Origin: Usnea hakonensis
Taxonomy: Eukaryota > Ascomycota > Lecanoromycetes > Lecanorales > Parmeliaceae
DNA: 64,000 nt
Assembly (NCBI GenBank): GCA_013423325.1
Contig: BLJB01000185.1
Coordinates: 1-64,000 of the forward strand
Direction of reading: 5' to 3'
The notes beneath the pieces are model-generated. The model saw only the letters and a program-made list of their open reading frames with translations. It had not been told where the DNA came from and ran no database searches. Each line of letters opens with the position of its first letter. The stretch's first letter is position 1. This document shows positions 45,015 to 56,331 of this stretch, piece by piece. The translations under genes were made by a program, and so were the position numbers.

Positions 45015-46413
45015 ATGGAACGCAACCATTTCGATCGGCTTTCTAGCGAGCTTATCACGCCGATATTGCTTGAGCTTCCCACCACACAAGCTCTCTACTC
45101 GCTGATACGAGCATCGCCCAAAGCTTTTCAAGTCTTCTTGGCTTCTAAAGAAACAATCCTTGTCTCACTTATGCACCAAGTGATCAGACCTGCAGCATTC
45201 ATCGATGCTCTAGCGGCTGTACAAGCCTCGCAACTCAAAGACCTGGGCCCAGATCGAAAGGCGGTCCTGCTCTTTGTGAGAAAGTACGAGAACAAGAGAC
45301 AGAAAGCCTTTGAACAAGATGGGCAACATTACTCGTTGGCTACGGCCATAGCCTTGTGTCAATTATATCGATCCACGCAATACTTTGTCAAAGACCTCAC
45401 TAGCCGTTCGAATTTCTATCTTCGTCGATGCAGAGACACAGTGACAATTCAGACCGCCTATGGATTCGATCTTCCCGAAGATGGTGGCTTAGACGGCCTC
45501 TGGGGAAGCCAAGCGGAGCATGTTGTGGACCGAGATGACCAGTATGACCCACTGTCATGCGAGGAGGAGACTCGCCTTCAGCGCGCGTTCTACCGGTACG
45601 AACTATACACGCAGATCTTTGGTTCGAATATGGAGTATATGGGCGAGAAGTTGTGGGAACTTCCCTTAGACTCACACTTCTTCTTGGATAATTATCAGCA
45701 CTGGGAGATTGAGGAACTCAGATGCGTCGACAATTACCTTTGGTCCCGTCTGTCCAACTCTTTCGATCGGATCGAAAACAGCTTCATAGGCATCCATTTC
45801 CTTGAGCCGTCATTGGACCTTTCATCACAACCTTATACTCGGTCAGCAAAGCTGCGTGAAGCCAAATGCCAGATCTCCAGCCTTTACATGGATTACCTGA
45901 TGAATTTGAGCTTACCTCTCTTACATTACGCTCTCAGGCTTGACCGTTTGCGAATGCAACAAGAGATGTCTTCTCATATCTATTATGATAGCCAGAGGCG
46001 TTCTCTATCGACGAGACTTGAAGAGTATTGGAGGATGTTGTCCCGCAGCGATGGCATCGTCGTTCACGACTATGCTCTCGACACTTTTCACCAATCGCAA
46101 CCCAAAGACACTGTTGATAGACCAAACGAAGGTTGGCTTTATGCTCTTAGCAAGCGCGGCTCCTATCGGTTATTGACTCTAAACACTTTGCAAAGCCTTG
46201 GGTATGTGTTTTGGGACAGTCAGCGACTAAGGGAGGCTGGATTTGTGGGTCCATTGTATGTCCATAGAAAGGGTCCTATGTCTCAAGGCTAATACTCGTT
46301 GCAGACTAATCGACATCGATGCACGGTGTCGGATCAAGAGGACTGTGCTACCGTCCTTTACTGTTAACCGGGTCTACAATGCGGACGACGCTGATGACGC
46401 CGAGGACGCTTAG
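45015..46413 (+). CDS. F-box-like protein of unknown function
   Basis: Two exons, 45015-46255 and 46305-46413, separated by a 49-base intron with a GCTAAT branch point, give 449 residues; without the splice the protein would stop at 46292. The open frame extends upstream but the first ATG is 45015 (MERNHFDRLSSELITPILLELP). This opening, followed by LYSLIRASPKAFQVFLASKETIL, is the usual degenerate F-box of fungal proteins that bind Skp1 in SCF ubiquitin ligases. The rest is helix-rich with no known substrate domain; the tail after the intron is acidic (NADDADDAEDA). Such families vary quickly among fungi. Confidence 0.7.
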
Positions 46414-46908
46414 GTCTAGCTGTACTGCACTAAATACATCATCGTCTCTAGAGGATTGGCTTTGTGAATTCGGTATGGAAGATGCCTTAATAGGAGGGTG
46501 GAAGCAAGTCCGATTGAGTGTCGAAGCTGCACGACAGAAGACAATTTCGGGTCAAAGCATACTTAGGTCCCGGCTATAAAGGCATAACTCAGTGTCCATT
46601 ATGTACAATATTCGGAGGATGCCTGATCAATAAGCGGAGTTGCAGAGCAGTGATAGAAATCCAAAGGAAGTCACATTTGTTATATATCTCCCCGTCTCAA
46701 CTCGTGAACGCCCAGGAAGATATCTTGAAGTAGTCTGGTATACCTAGCTTTAGAGCAGAAGCTAAGATTGCACATATATATAGCTATGCAAAATGTAAAT
46801 GGGGCATCTGAGTAGATCTGGAACTTTTTATACTGGGCTGCAGATCTTCTAATCCTCACCACTTTACAACTTCATCATCCCTTTGTCCAGTTTTGATTCT
46901 TACGCAGT
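46414..46908. other. Intergenic region upstream of the NTA1-like gene
   Basis: 495 bases, no coding signal; presumed promoter. Confidence 0.5.
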
Positions 46909-47915
46909 ATGCGTATAGCCTGCTTACAATTCAACCCAGAGCTAGGCAGGATCCCCGAGAACATCACCCGTGCCAATGCCCTTCTGCGAGCAGCATCGCC
47001 GCAAAACGTCGACATACTCCTTCTTCCGGAGCTAGCTTTTACAGGTAGTTCCTTCGAATCTCGTGTCTGCCTGATTCGCCAGCCAATGTGCACTTCACTG
47101 ACAAGAGAAAAGGCTACAACTACCCCTCTCTCGCGTCGATATTGCCCCACCTCGAACCCACCGCATCGGGTCCATCAACAGACTGGGCTAAGGCTACTGC
47201 ATCACGTCTTGATTGCATCGTCACAGTCGGCTATCCTGAGCTCTGCACGTCCTCTCCATCCGCTACAAATACCCAAGACCTCTCGCCGGATGCAAAAGTC
47301 ATAGCCTATAACTCAACCGTCTCAGTCTCTCCAAAAGGGAAGATCCTAGCTCATTACCGCAAGACGCACCTCTACTACACGGATGAAACATGGGCTCAAG
47401 AGTCACCATCAGGATGGCTCTCAACATCCCTTACATTGGCCCCTAAGACTTGTCCGGAGCAGATTGTACAGGCCAATTTTGGAATATGCATGGATCTAAA
47501 CCCACACAAGTTTGAGGCTCCGTGGGAAGAGTATGAGTTCGCATCTCACGCCCTGAGGTCCGGGTCCGAGTTGCTCGTGCTTTCAATGGCCTGGCTGACA
47601 GATTTGGACGCCTCTGAGTTAACTGCTCATGCACAAGAACCGGACTTACATACATTGAGCTATTGGATAGAAAGATTGAAACCGCTCGTAGAAGCGGAGA
47701 GGGAAGTGATAGCAGCATTTGGGAATAGGTGCGGAGAAGAAGGCGTAAGGTATGCTGGAAGTTCTTGGGTTGGGAAAGTAGGAAACGGGGTTGTCAAGAT
47801 CTGTGAGATTATGGGAAGGGCAGAAGAAGGTGTCATTGTTGCGGATACGGAGAAGGAACCAAAATGGATCCTGCGATTGCAAACAAAAGCACTTGATGAA
47901 GAGCTCGTAGAATGA
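46909..47915 (+). CDS. NTA1: Nitrilase-family protein N-terminal amidase (NTA1-like)
   Basis: Two exons, 46909-47044 and 47113-47915, with a 68-base intron, give 312 residues. The fold is carbon-nitrogen hydrolase: MRIACLQFNPELG at the start, then the catalytic triad Glu41 in LLLPELAFTG, Lys129 in HYRKTHLYYTDETW and Cys171 in FGICMDLNPHKFEAP. GICMDLNP is characteristic of NTA1, which deamidates N-terminal Asn and Gln and so feeds proteins into the Arg/N-degron pathway. The intron falls just after the Glu motif. Length is below that of yeast Nta1 (457 residues) but usual for Pezizomycotina. Confidence 0.88.
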
Positions 47916-49234
47916 AACAGACGTGCATCCGGCATAGTCCTAATCTACAGATCCTACCAGACTCCTGGAAAGAGCGGGAACCCGCCTCTGTCAAGCCCTT
48001 CCACAACTCTTTTGGGAGATCCACGCCAGCATCGAAAGCGACGACGAGGTCCCCTATCCTCCAGATCTTCTTCTAGCTCTACGCCAGGTGTTGACCGAAC
48101 GGCAGCCAAGTGATCACGCCCCGAACGACTGGACTACACGGGGATATAATCTGCTACCATCACCAGCACCGAGGATTGCCCCTGCGATCTGACTCGAAAG
48201 TATCTAGAGGAGAAAAGGGCAATGGGACGGGAATGATCAGGATATGGCCTTTCTGAACAGATTTGGGTCCCCAACCAGACTGGTAGTGTGCCATGGACGT
48301 CGTCTCCTTCAAGCAGGGAGACTAGATGCCGTGCACACGGCGACATGCCAGGAAAAGTAGTAGCCGGCAGCAGCGCCACACGGCCTCCAAAAAGAAAGGA
48401 CAACAGACACGAACAGCAGAGACCAATCAGCAATCTAAAGCTTCTTCCTCTTCTTCTTCTTCTCCTTCCCAGCCACACAGCTACCCAATATAACCCCTCT
48501 GAACCGAACCAAATCCATAGCGTTCAAGACAATGCCCAACTATCCTCACCTCCACGAGTGCTTATTCAACGCCTCCCCCAGCCCCACGCATACATATACA
48601 CACAAACCCACCCCCATCCTCCTGCGCGCAAGACCCATACCGAACCATATAAATATCCATACGAAGATAAAAACAAACCAAGCACACCATACCCACGTAC
48701 CCATCCCCAAACCCCAAGACCCCCACCCCACCCCAGCTCAATACAACCAAATATCCCAAAGCAGACCATCCATCATACACAGCGCAGCATGGCTTGAGTA
48801 ATGGAAACCAGATGCGAAGATCCACACGTACTGATGGGGAAAGGATAAGAAGGAGAAGAAAAAGGGGTGGGTAGATGTAGTTGGAGGCTTGACTATGAGG
48901 TGTGGATATCGCGGGGGAGGGGGGGCAGAGAGAGCGAGCGCGACCTCAAAACCAAGCTGGCCAACATGGATGCTATTGCATTCTTTCTTTCCATCTGTCC
49001 ACTGATCCATCAATCCCGTCTCCAGCAATCTCGCAAACAAGATACCAGAAAGTGGGAATCTAACGGTACATGTTTGAAAGAAAAGGTATAAAAAAAAGGA
49101 CCCAACCCGTCCAATATATTATTAAAAACCACTCACTCACACCACTCTTGGCGCCATTCGCTATGCAAAAAATTTAAAAAAACCTCCACATGCACCCTTC
49201 TGAAAAAAACATGCAAGCTCGCCTTCCCTTTCTT
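47916..49234. other. 1.3-kb gene-free stretch, low-complexity
   Basis: A TTC-rich run lies near 48440-48465 and a long C/A-rich tract at 48590-48760, with an A-rich segment at 49080-49210. Frames here are artefacts of composition. It may include long 3' untranslated regions of the converging genes. Confidence 0.5.
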
Positions 49235-52200
49235 TCAAAGCTCAATCGCGTCGTCCGCACTCGAACCCGCCTGCTTCTGCTTCTGCTTCTGCGCCTGTGC
49301 CTGTGCCTGTGCTTGTGCCGGCTGCTGTCCTCCATTGTTGGCACGTGGAAAAGATCCGATCATCGACCCGTTCATCTGCCCTTGCCTCCCCAAAGCAGCA
49401 AATCCCGTTGGTGTCGCTCCAATTTGCTCTCGCTGTTGACTTGGTGGAGGAGGCGCGGCCGCTTCTTTCTGCTTCCCCTTTGCCGCCAAACTCAATCCCA
49501 TTCCTTCCCCGTCCCAGAAGCCCTTGGGCAGCAGAGCTTTGTCGCCCATGGCTCTCAACCTCACCTCCGTTCTCGAAGGAGTCGGGCCTCGTTCTTTAAG
49601 TTCGCGGAGTCTGCGCTGTGCCGGTGTTTCGTTGCGATGTTGAGAGCTTTCGGGCTGAGGTGTCATACTCTTCTCAAGGCTTTGCCGTTCGGATCTGCAC
49701 CATTGCTCTGACTCTGCTAATGCTTCGCGGACAGAGCGTATCTGCGCAAAGAGCTCATCATCGTCATCACCCGCTGATCCCGAGACTTTGGTCGAGTTGG
49801 GCTTAATCTGTGTAGCTGGTCGTGAGACCGGTACTCGCGTGCTCTGGGTTGGACGAGGGCTCAATAGAGCTGTTCCCATCGGGCTCTGGGTCCCATCATT
49901 TTCCATTTCATCCCTCATCCTTTTCTTCGTCGAAGGTATAACAGAAGTGTTTGGGTCGATGCCGAGAGCCTTGAGCTGGAAGTAGTCTGTACGTGTAGTA
50001 TCTGATTTCACATTGGGAGCCAGGCGACGGGCTTGCTCCATGAGTATATCGCTGAGGAGGGACCCATCCTTTACCGTTGAGACGTCCATTCGGGACTTGT
50101 AGGGTGTTCGAATTGTACGATGTGGAGGAGCAGACATGATTGAGTCCCCCATGGTGCGAGATCGGTCATGACGGATTTTCGTGCGATGCGGAGCGCTGTC
50201 GTCGAGACTTCCATTTAAATCTTCTCGTTTGCGTTTGTTCCCGCCAGAATTCTCAGGTTGGCTTTGCTCATTACTCAGATTTGCGGGTAAGCTTTGTCGC
50301 TTTTGCTGCGGAGTCAGAGGCGGCGGCATCATGTCTGCAGGGGTTCTTTGTTGACCACTTGTATTTTGTGACCCTCCTGTACTCTGTGCTAACGAGGAGA
50401 GTGAGGATCTACGTTCAATCTGCTTTTGGCGCTCACTCTTTGCAGTATTCTGGATCGACTTCGCAAAATTACTTCTTCGCTGTCTGGCACTGCGCATGAG
50501 ACTCGTATTCCAGGCATTGACCTTCCATCTCTTAAAGAACTTTTTGGCCAACAAGATCGCACGACATTCCCCTATTCCCAATCAGCATTCGCTCACCACA
50601 CCGGGAACCAGATGGCGAAGACTGACTTGCTTTCTTCCAAGATGAATCGTCGTGGAATTGAGCAATCGAGGCCTTGATAATGGGTCCGACGGTGAATTCG
50701 ATGAAGTGCTGTATAATTCCATTGTCTTCAAGCAACAAGATTCTGGAGAGCTTGTCAAGCGCGACCAGTTTTGGGTCTAGTTGCGGAGGGGCGGAGGTTG
50801 ACTGTTCCTGGCCAGATTGAGATCCGAAAGGCTTAATCGATCTCGAGTCGGAGAAAGCTGGCGAGTTCTCTGTAGGTATCAACAAGGATGAGGTCGGCTT
50901 TTCAATCGTTTCAGAGGATTTGCTAAGGGGCGAAGAAATCGCGGGTTGAAAGCCAGGAGTGGTAGAAGGAGGGAAGATCGAGGGTGTTTGAGAAGACCTC
51001 ATATTGAATTGAGGTTCTGTTGTTGGCACTGGAGCATCATTGCTGACAGGAAATTTGAAAGGTGCTGCTGGAGGGAAATTAGGAGGGGCGAGTGAGTTTG
51101 ATGTGGTGAATGGACTGGAAAGAGAAGGTTTGGAAGTCGACGGGGTCGTTGAAGTCGCAAGCTTGATTGCCGCATCTGTCCGCTGTGAAACTGGAGTATT
51201 GGGAGGCTTTTCTTCCGAATTTGGCAATGCTTTTGCGTTACTACCTTGTAACTTTGCCTCTGTCCAGTCAGATCCGAACAAAGGGGATGTTTCAAATGAA
51301 AAAGTAGAGGGGGCTGACGAGGCTGCTGGTTGATTGAAAATACTGCTTGGATTCGGAGGTGCAGCTGCTTCAGTCGGCGCTGGCAACTTTCCGGTGACGG
51401 TCTTGGTCGAGTCTGGGGAGGTCGTAGCAGGAAATGCAACCGAGGGTTTACCAAAGGTGCTTCTCTTTTCCTTTGACGGAGCAAATGGGGAAGGCACAGA
51501 GCCATTGCTGCTTTCCTCTGCCTTAGAAGCGGACTGGGGAGGGAAGAAGCCAGACTTATGGGGTTCCTTGCTGCCAGAAACGCCAGGGGTACCTGTAGAG
51601 CCTCCGGCTTTTGTCGTATTTGTAGGGAGGAAGTTAAATCTCGGGGGTTGTTTACTCTCGAAAGGATTATGAGCTGCTTGATTAGTAGGGTTGGAATTGA
51701 AGTTAAAAACTTGTGGCACACTGGACTGCATCTGCGTCCCACTAGGCTTCCCAAAAGTTGTCACCGCTGAAAAGGGGTTTGGATGGACAGCATTCGCGGA
51801 CATGTTTGGTTTCGGATCGAAAGGCGCTGCAGCAGGGTTGAATTGAGTGCTTTTGCCATTCCCACCCTTTTGCGGACTCTCAGATGTCGACCGGGATGAC
51901 GTGCTTTCCTCGTCGGACTCACCGACGAAAAGAGACTCTCTGTTCGCCACAGACGCGGTATCGGCATCTGAGGCTACCTCGATGAATCCTTGCGACTGCG
52001 CTTGAGCAGCACTTAGTCCATTTATAACGGCTGGTAATGTCCGACCAAGTCGTTTTGATTCTACCAATCTTATGGAGAACCTGTGACTCTCCCAGGCATC
52101 GTCATCTAGAAAAGGTTTGCGAATGATCTGGGTATTTAAGCTGCGAGGACTGACCTATATCGTCCATCACCGATCCAACGTCGATGAACTCGGAGCTATC

Positions 52201-53783
52201 CGCTTTCTTATGTATCACGACACCGTTGAGCCTAAAGTATTGTCGCGTCTGATCCTCGTCATCAAACCCGATAGCATCCGTCAGATCTTTTAGTGTCCAA
52301 TCATCCATTCTCGTTTTCCCCAGCCGTTTCGACCTGTACGCCTTCGAAATAGCTTGCAACGCTGTTCTTCGCACGAGCCCAAAGTATATCTCCGCGACGC
52401 ATGCCATCATATAGGAGACAGCGTTCGACTGCACTAAATTCCAGAATCCTCCAGTATTTGCTTGCGCGGTTAGGAAGGGAGTACGCGGCCGTAAGGGGCC
52501 CTGATCGTCTGATGTGTTCCCAGCCGCAGCGTGTAGCTTGAGTGCGACTTGAACCCGTGGATCCTTTAGCACAGGTCTTGGCAAATTCTGTACGCGGTCC
52601 TCCAGGTCTGGTCGCTGGTCTTGGATCTCGAATATGATACAGTAAGATCGAAATTCAGCTTCATTAGGCGAAGTCAATTTGTGTCGGCTATCATCGTAGT
52701 AATACATCAAAGAGAGTAGGGTATTATTCAGCTGTTCCCGTTCTTGATGGCGGTCGAAGCCAGTGCCCGCAGATCTGGATAGCTGGTGCAATGACAGAAT
52801 ATGAAAGCGTGTGATGCGCTCAAAACAATCAATTGCAACTCGTAGGTCATCTAGCTTTGTGACTTGTTGGATGGAGAAGTCGTTCCGAATGCCTCGCGTA
52901 CGGTCCCATACGAATTTATGGACTTTGTGGAGAGGCTCTGGTCCACCAACGACGTCGTTGATGAGATAGTTCAGAGTTTTTTGGAGGACAGCCGGGGGTC
53001 TGATATCGGATGGAAGTTGCTCGTCGTAACCAGCTGCAGATCGTCGAAACCTCTTGACCATGATCTCTTCAGAGGGAACCATGGCATCCGACTCCGACGA
53101 AGGTGATATCTACGCGAATATCAGAGCGATACCCCTCCACGTGATGGTTGTCCTTTCTTGCCCATACCTTCTCGCTTCCATCGACCATGAGTTGTACAAT
53201 TCTCTCGACTCGCTCGAATTCAGGGCACATATCTTGGCAAGTCCCCACTGGTGTGATGGCGTGGGCCAGCGAAGTTGGCTTGTCCGGGTCCGCAAGAACG
53301 CCATTGTTGATTGCATCTTTCCGTTCTTGTTCTCGGCTTTGCTTGAGCTGTGGGCACGACGGAAGGCCAAATGTCACTATGTACGTCTTCGTGTCAGTAG
53401 TTGTAGGGGATAATACGTACCGTTTGGTAAAGATCGCTCATGTGCTGCTTGTAGGTCCGGCTATCTTCTACGGCTGGGTTACGCCAAGTCTCGCCCGACG
53501 GATCCGACGCCTTGCCTGCGTGACTGTGGAAGGCCGAGGTAAGGGAAGACGGGCTCCTCGATGACTTGTTGTGGTGGGTATTCTGATTAAGAGGAGGTTC
53601 GAGATGATGATGATGAGAAGATTGGCGCTGTGTCGTCGCGTTGGGAGGCGCTCTCTTAACGGGCTGTCTTTCCCTTCCTCCATTAGCAGCTGCTCTTGAT
53701 CTAGCGCCTGCCCATGCAATCCCACGTCCTCTGCTAGCACTCCTAGAGCGTGGCTCTCGAGGCGCTGACATGGCGCCAGTCAT
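49235..53783 (-). CDS. SAC3: SAC3/GANP family mRNA export factor (TREX-2)
   Basis: Five exons, 53421-53783, 53141-53347, 52155-53091, 50627-52105 and 49235-50571, all joining in frame, give 1440 residues. SAC3 is the scaffold of TREX-2, which links transcription to mRNA export at nuclear pores. After a basic N-terminus come GTCQDMCPEFERVERI and MVKRFRRSAAGYDEQLPSDIRPP, then the helical/winged-helix PCI-like SAC3 region: YYYDDSRHKLTSPNEAEFRSY, NLVQSNAVSYMMACVAEIYF, RRTALQAISKAYRS. The middle is disordered with FG-type motifs (FNFNSNP, NPFESKQPPRFNF, SPLFGSDW). The C-terminal part has LAKKFFKRWK and a tail of alternating Gln-Ala then Gln-Lys. The splice at 53092-53140 rests on a GTGGAG donor and is the least certain. 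Confidence 0.92.
49269..49322. repeat. Hexamer repeat coding Gln-Ala and Gln-Lys runs in SAC3
   Basis: On the + strand the sequence goes from tandem CTTCTG to tandem CCTGTG hexamers. In the SAC3 frame it reads (Gln-Ala)n then (Gln-Lys)n near the C-terminus. Such repeats vary in length between strains. Confidence 0.8.
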
Positions 53784-56331
53784 CCAGAAGATGACGACGC
53801 GGTGGTATGACCGAGTGCATCAAGGTGAGATACTCGATTGGAGTTGATGAATGAGGGGTGTCCTTTGTATTTGACATTATAGAGAGACGAGAGACGAACG
53901 TCTTTGATGCCGCCAAATGCGGAATGCTGGGTCTTGGCAGGGCTGAAGCTACGGGACATAAACGGCCCGAGGATGAATTCCTGTAGAGTACCGTTGACGC
54001 TGGCACGAAGCATTCAGGAGAGTCATTTATTAAGGTAAAGTAGTTGAGTGTGCTTACCCACCCATTCACTCACTGCTACATTATCAGCTCTCACAGTTTC
54101 CTCGCCGATATGTTTGCCATCACAGACAACGGAAAGACACCATAGGGGACTACGTACCGCGAATCTGTCGTATTGCCCATTATCCATCGCCCACAACCAC
54201 TCCGAGATTTACAATCATACATGGACAGGGTCCTCCAAATCCACGGGCTTACAGCCTCCCTCGTCATTGGTGGTAGTAAATCCTAATTGACTCGGACGCA
54301 GTGACCCACAAAACCCTCACCTAATGACACCATTATTCTTTCCTTGCAGAGCAAGTCTAAAGCTTCGTGTGTGACGAGAAGTACGAATACGTGTGAAGGC
54401 TACGAGAGTGAATATAGCCAGGTTCCGGGCCTTTGCAGAAATGGAGAGCTTTTGATATGGATATGGGACTGCCATTCTTTGTCAGATCAATCAATAGAAG
54501 GATAAGTAGAAAACAAGAGCTGTTCAAACAAGGTGCCACTTTTTCAATGCTCGACTAGTACAGTAATTGAGGTGCACACGAAGTCAAGGAAAGGAAGATC
54601 TAGTCAAGGGAGGCAAAACAGTAGCCAGTCAGACCCCCTTACGTGATAGATATTTACCGACAGACATGATGGGACGGACATGAATGGAATATCTCTGAAC
54701 TTCTACTGAGTCGCTCAAAGAATGATGATGCAGTGGTACACACTGCAGACAGACTGGGAAAAGTCAATCGAGCGGAGCACTCGTACGGTGGTATCCCAGG
54801 TTGTTTGGCCTTGGGACCCGATTTTTGTATACCATGGCAGCGATGGGGGCGCAGAAAGCCCCTTTTGGTATTGTTGCAAGTGATGGAAGGAGAAGGATGC
54901 ATACACCTGAACAATCAAATCAACCTCAGTGCCCGATTCGTCGACGTGCACTTCCGCTTGCCGATTTCTCCGTCTAATCACCTGCAACAAGTACCCGGTT
55001 GGGGTCGCATCAAGGGAAGTACCCATGGATGCAGGAGCAGGTATGATTGCGCGCATTGATATGATATGCACACATTTTTCCCTTTTTTCTCTTGGACCAA
55101 ATTCAAGGATGGCCAATCCCACATAGTGTCGTTGCATAGCCCTGTGAGTCACCACGTCACTTAGTCCGCATGCAGCTGTAGGAAGCGGTGACTGGGATGG
55201 GTAAGGTAGATGAGGGCGCCGCTGCACCGACTCGAAAAGGGTTTTATCAAAAGCACCCGCAGATGCATGTACCTACCTTAGAGTACTCGCCCTATACTTT
55301 AATTTAGCGGGAGATGGATTCGGATTGATTGGATCATGCAATCATAAAGTACTTACCTTATCATGTACGAGTACGTAGCTCAGTCTGTTTCCTACTCACA
55401 GTTCACATAGAAAGAATCAAAGTGTTACAAGACGGTCAAGTTTTGTTTCCTACATGTCGGATCTTGCTCACCGACTGGATACATTAACATAAAGTACCTG
55501 TAACACCAATATCTGGACGTCTGGCTTCTGATTCCTTCTGATTCCTCCGAGCCGGGCTGCAAGTAGGGAAAATCTTTTCCTTTTCCTTTGCTGTACATGC
55601 ATGCAGTCTTGGAATTATAGTTACATAGGTAGAATACATACATACACACGAAATTGCCACCTTGATCCCGGATCGTCTCCAAATCATGCTGTTGGACAAA
55701 ATACGGTAATAAGCAGGAGATCATCTTTACTGTACTACCTACCGAGGGCAACTTAGGCATTTGACGCCTAAGGGGGCCGTGCCGTGACTTGGTGATGGAG
55801 GGCGTTTGTCAGGAGACTTGCTTTTCATTGATCGTTATACTAAGTTACCTATTACTTTCCATCAATCATTCGTATTAATGAAAGGAAAAAAGAAAAAAAA
55901 AAATTGATGCATGAATTCAAAAAAAGAAAAAAAAATCATGAACAACCGCCACCCCCGACAGTCTATCTATCAAGTTCCTGAGATTGCCGCCTTTGTAAAA
56001 CTGTTCGGCCATGAGTACTCGCCTCGTAGACCAGCGTCACGTATTGGAAAAGTGACGCAACGTTGGCACATGGGTGCGCTGGGGCCAGAGATTCCAAAAT
56101 GGTAGAAACTATGAGCAAAAACGTCCTCCGTGGTGAATAAAGGCAAATCGATCGAACGACAAGATCAGTGGTAGTTTGATACTGGGTGATGGTAGAGATG
56201 TAGCCGTAATATTTAGTCATTAAGAAGCCCAGCAAGCCAGCCAAGCCGAAAGAGTGTGTGGGTTGAAACGAGATGAACCAGAGTCCAAAAAGAATAAATG
56301 AGAATTCGAAGAGAGTGATCGCAGCACAATA
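53784..56331. other. 2.5-kb gene-free stretch upstream of SAC3
   Basis: The longest empty stretch in the window. It holds no conserved motif, tRNA or intron-linked frame that I can see. A GTACCT/AGTACT patch is at about 55265-55385 and an A-rich run at 55878-55937. The largest frame (54715-55227, minus) lacks coding character. Confidence 0.5.

Noticed and set aside
48546..48831. Gly/Trp/Val-rich minus-strand frames
   Set aside because: They come from the C/A-rich low-complexity tract and overlap each other in several frames.
54715..55227. 170-codon minus-strand frame
   Set aside because: No domain, no coding periodicity, and no sign of introns or neighbours that would support it.
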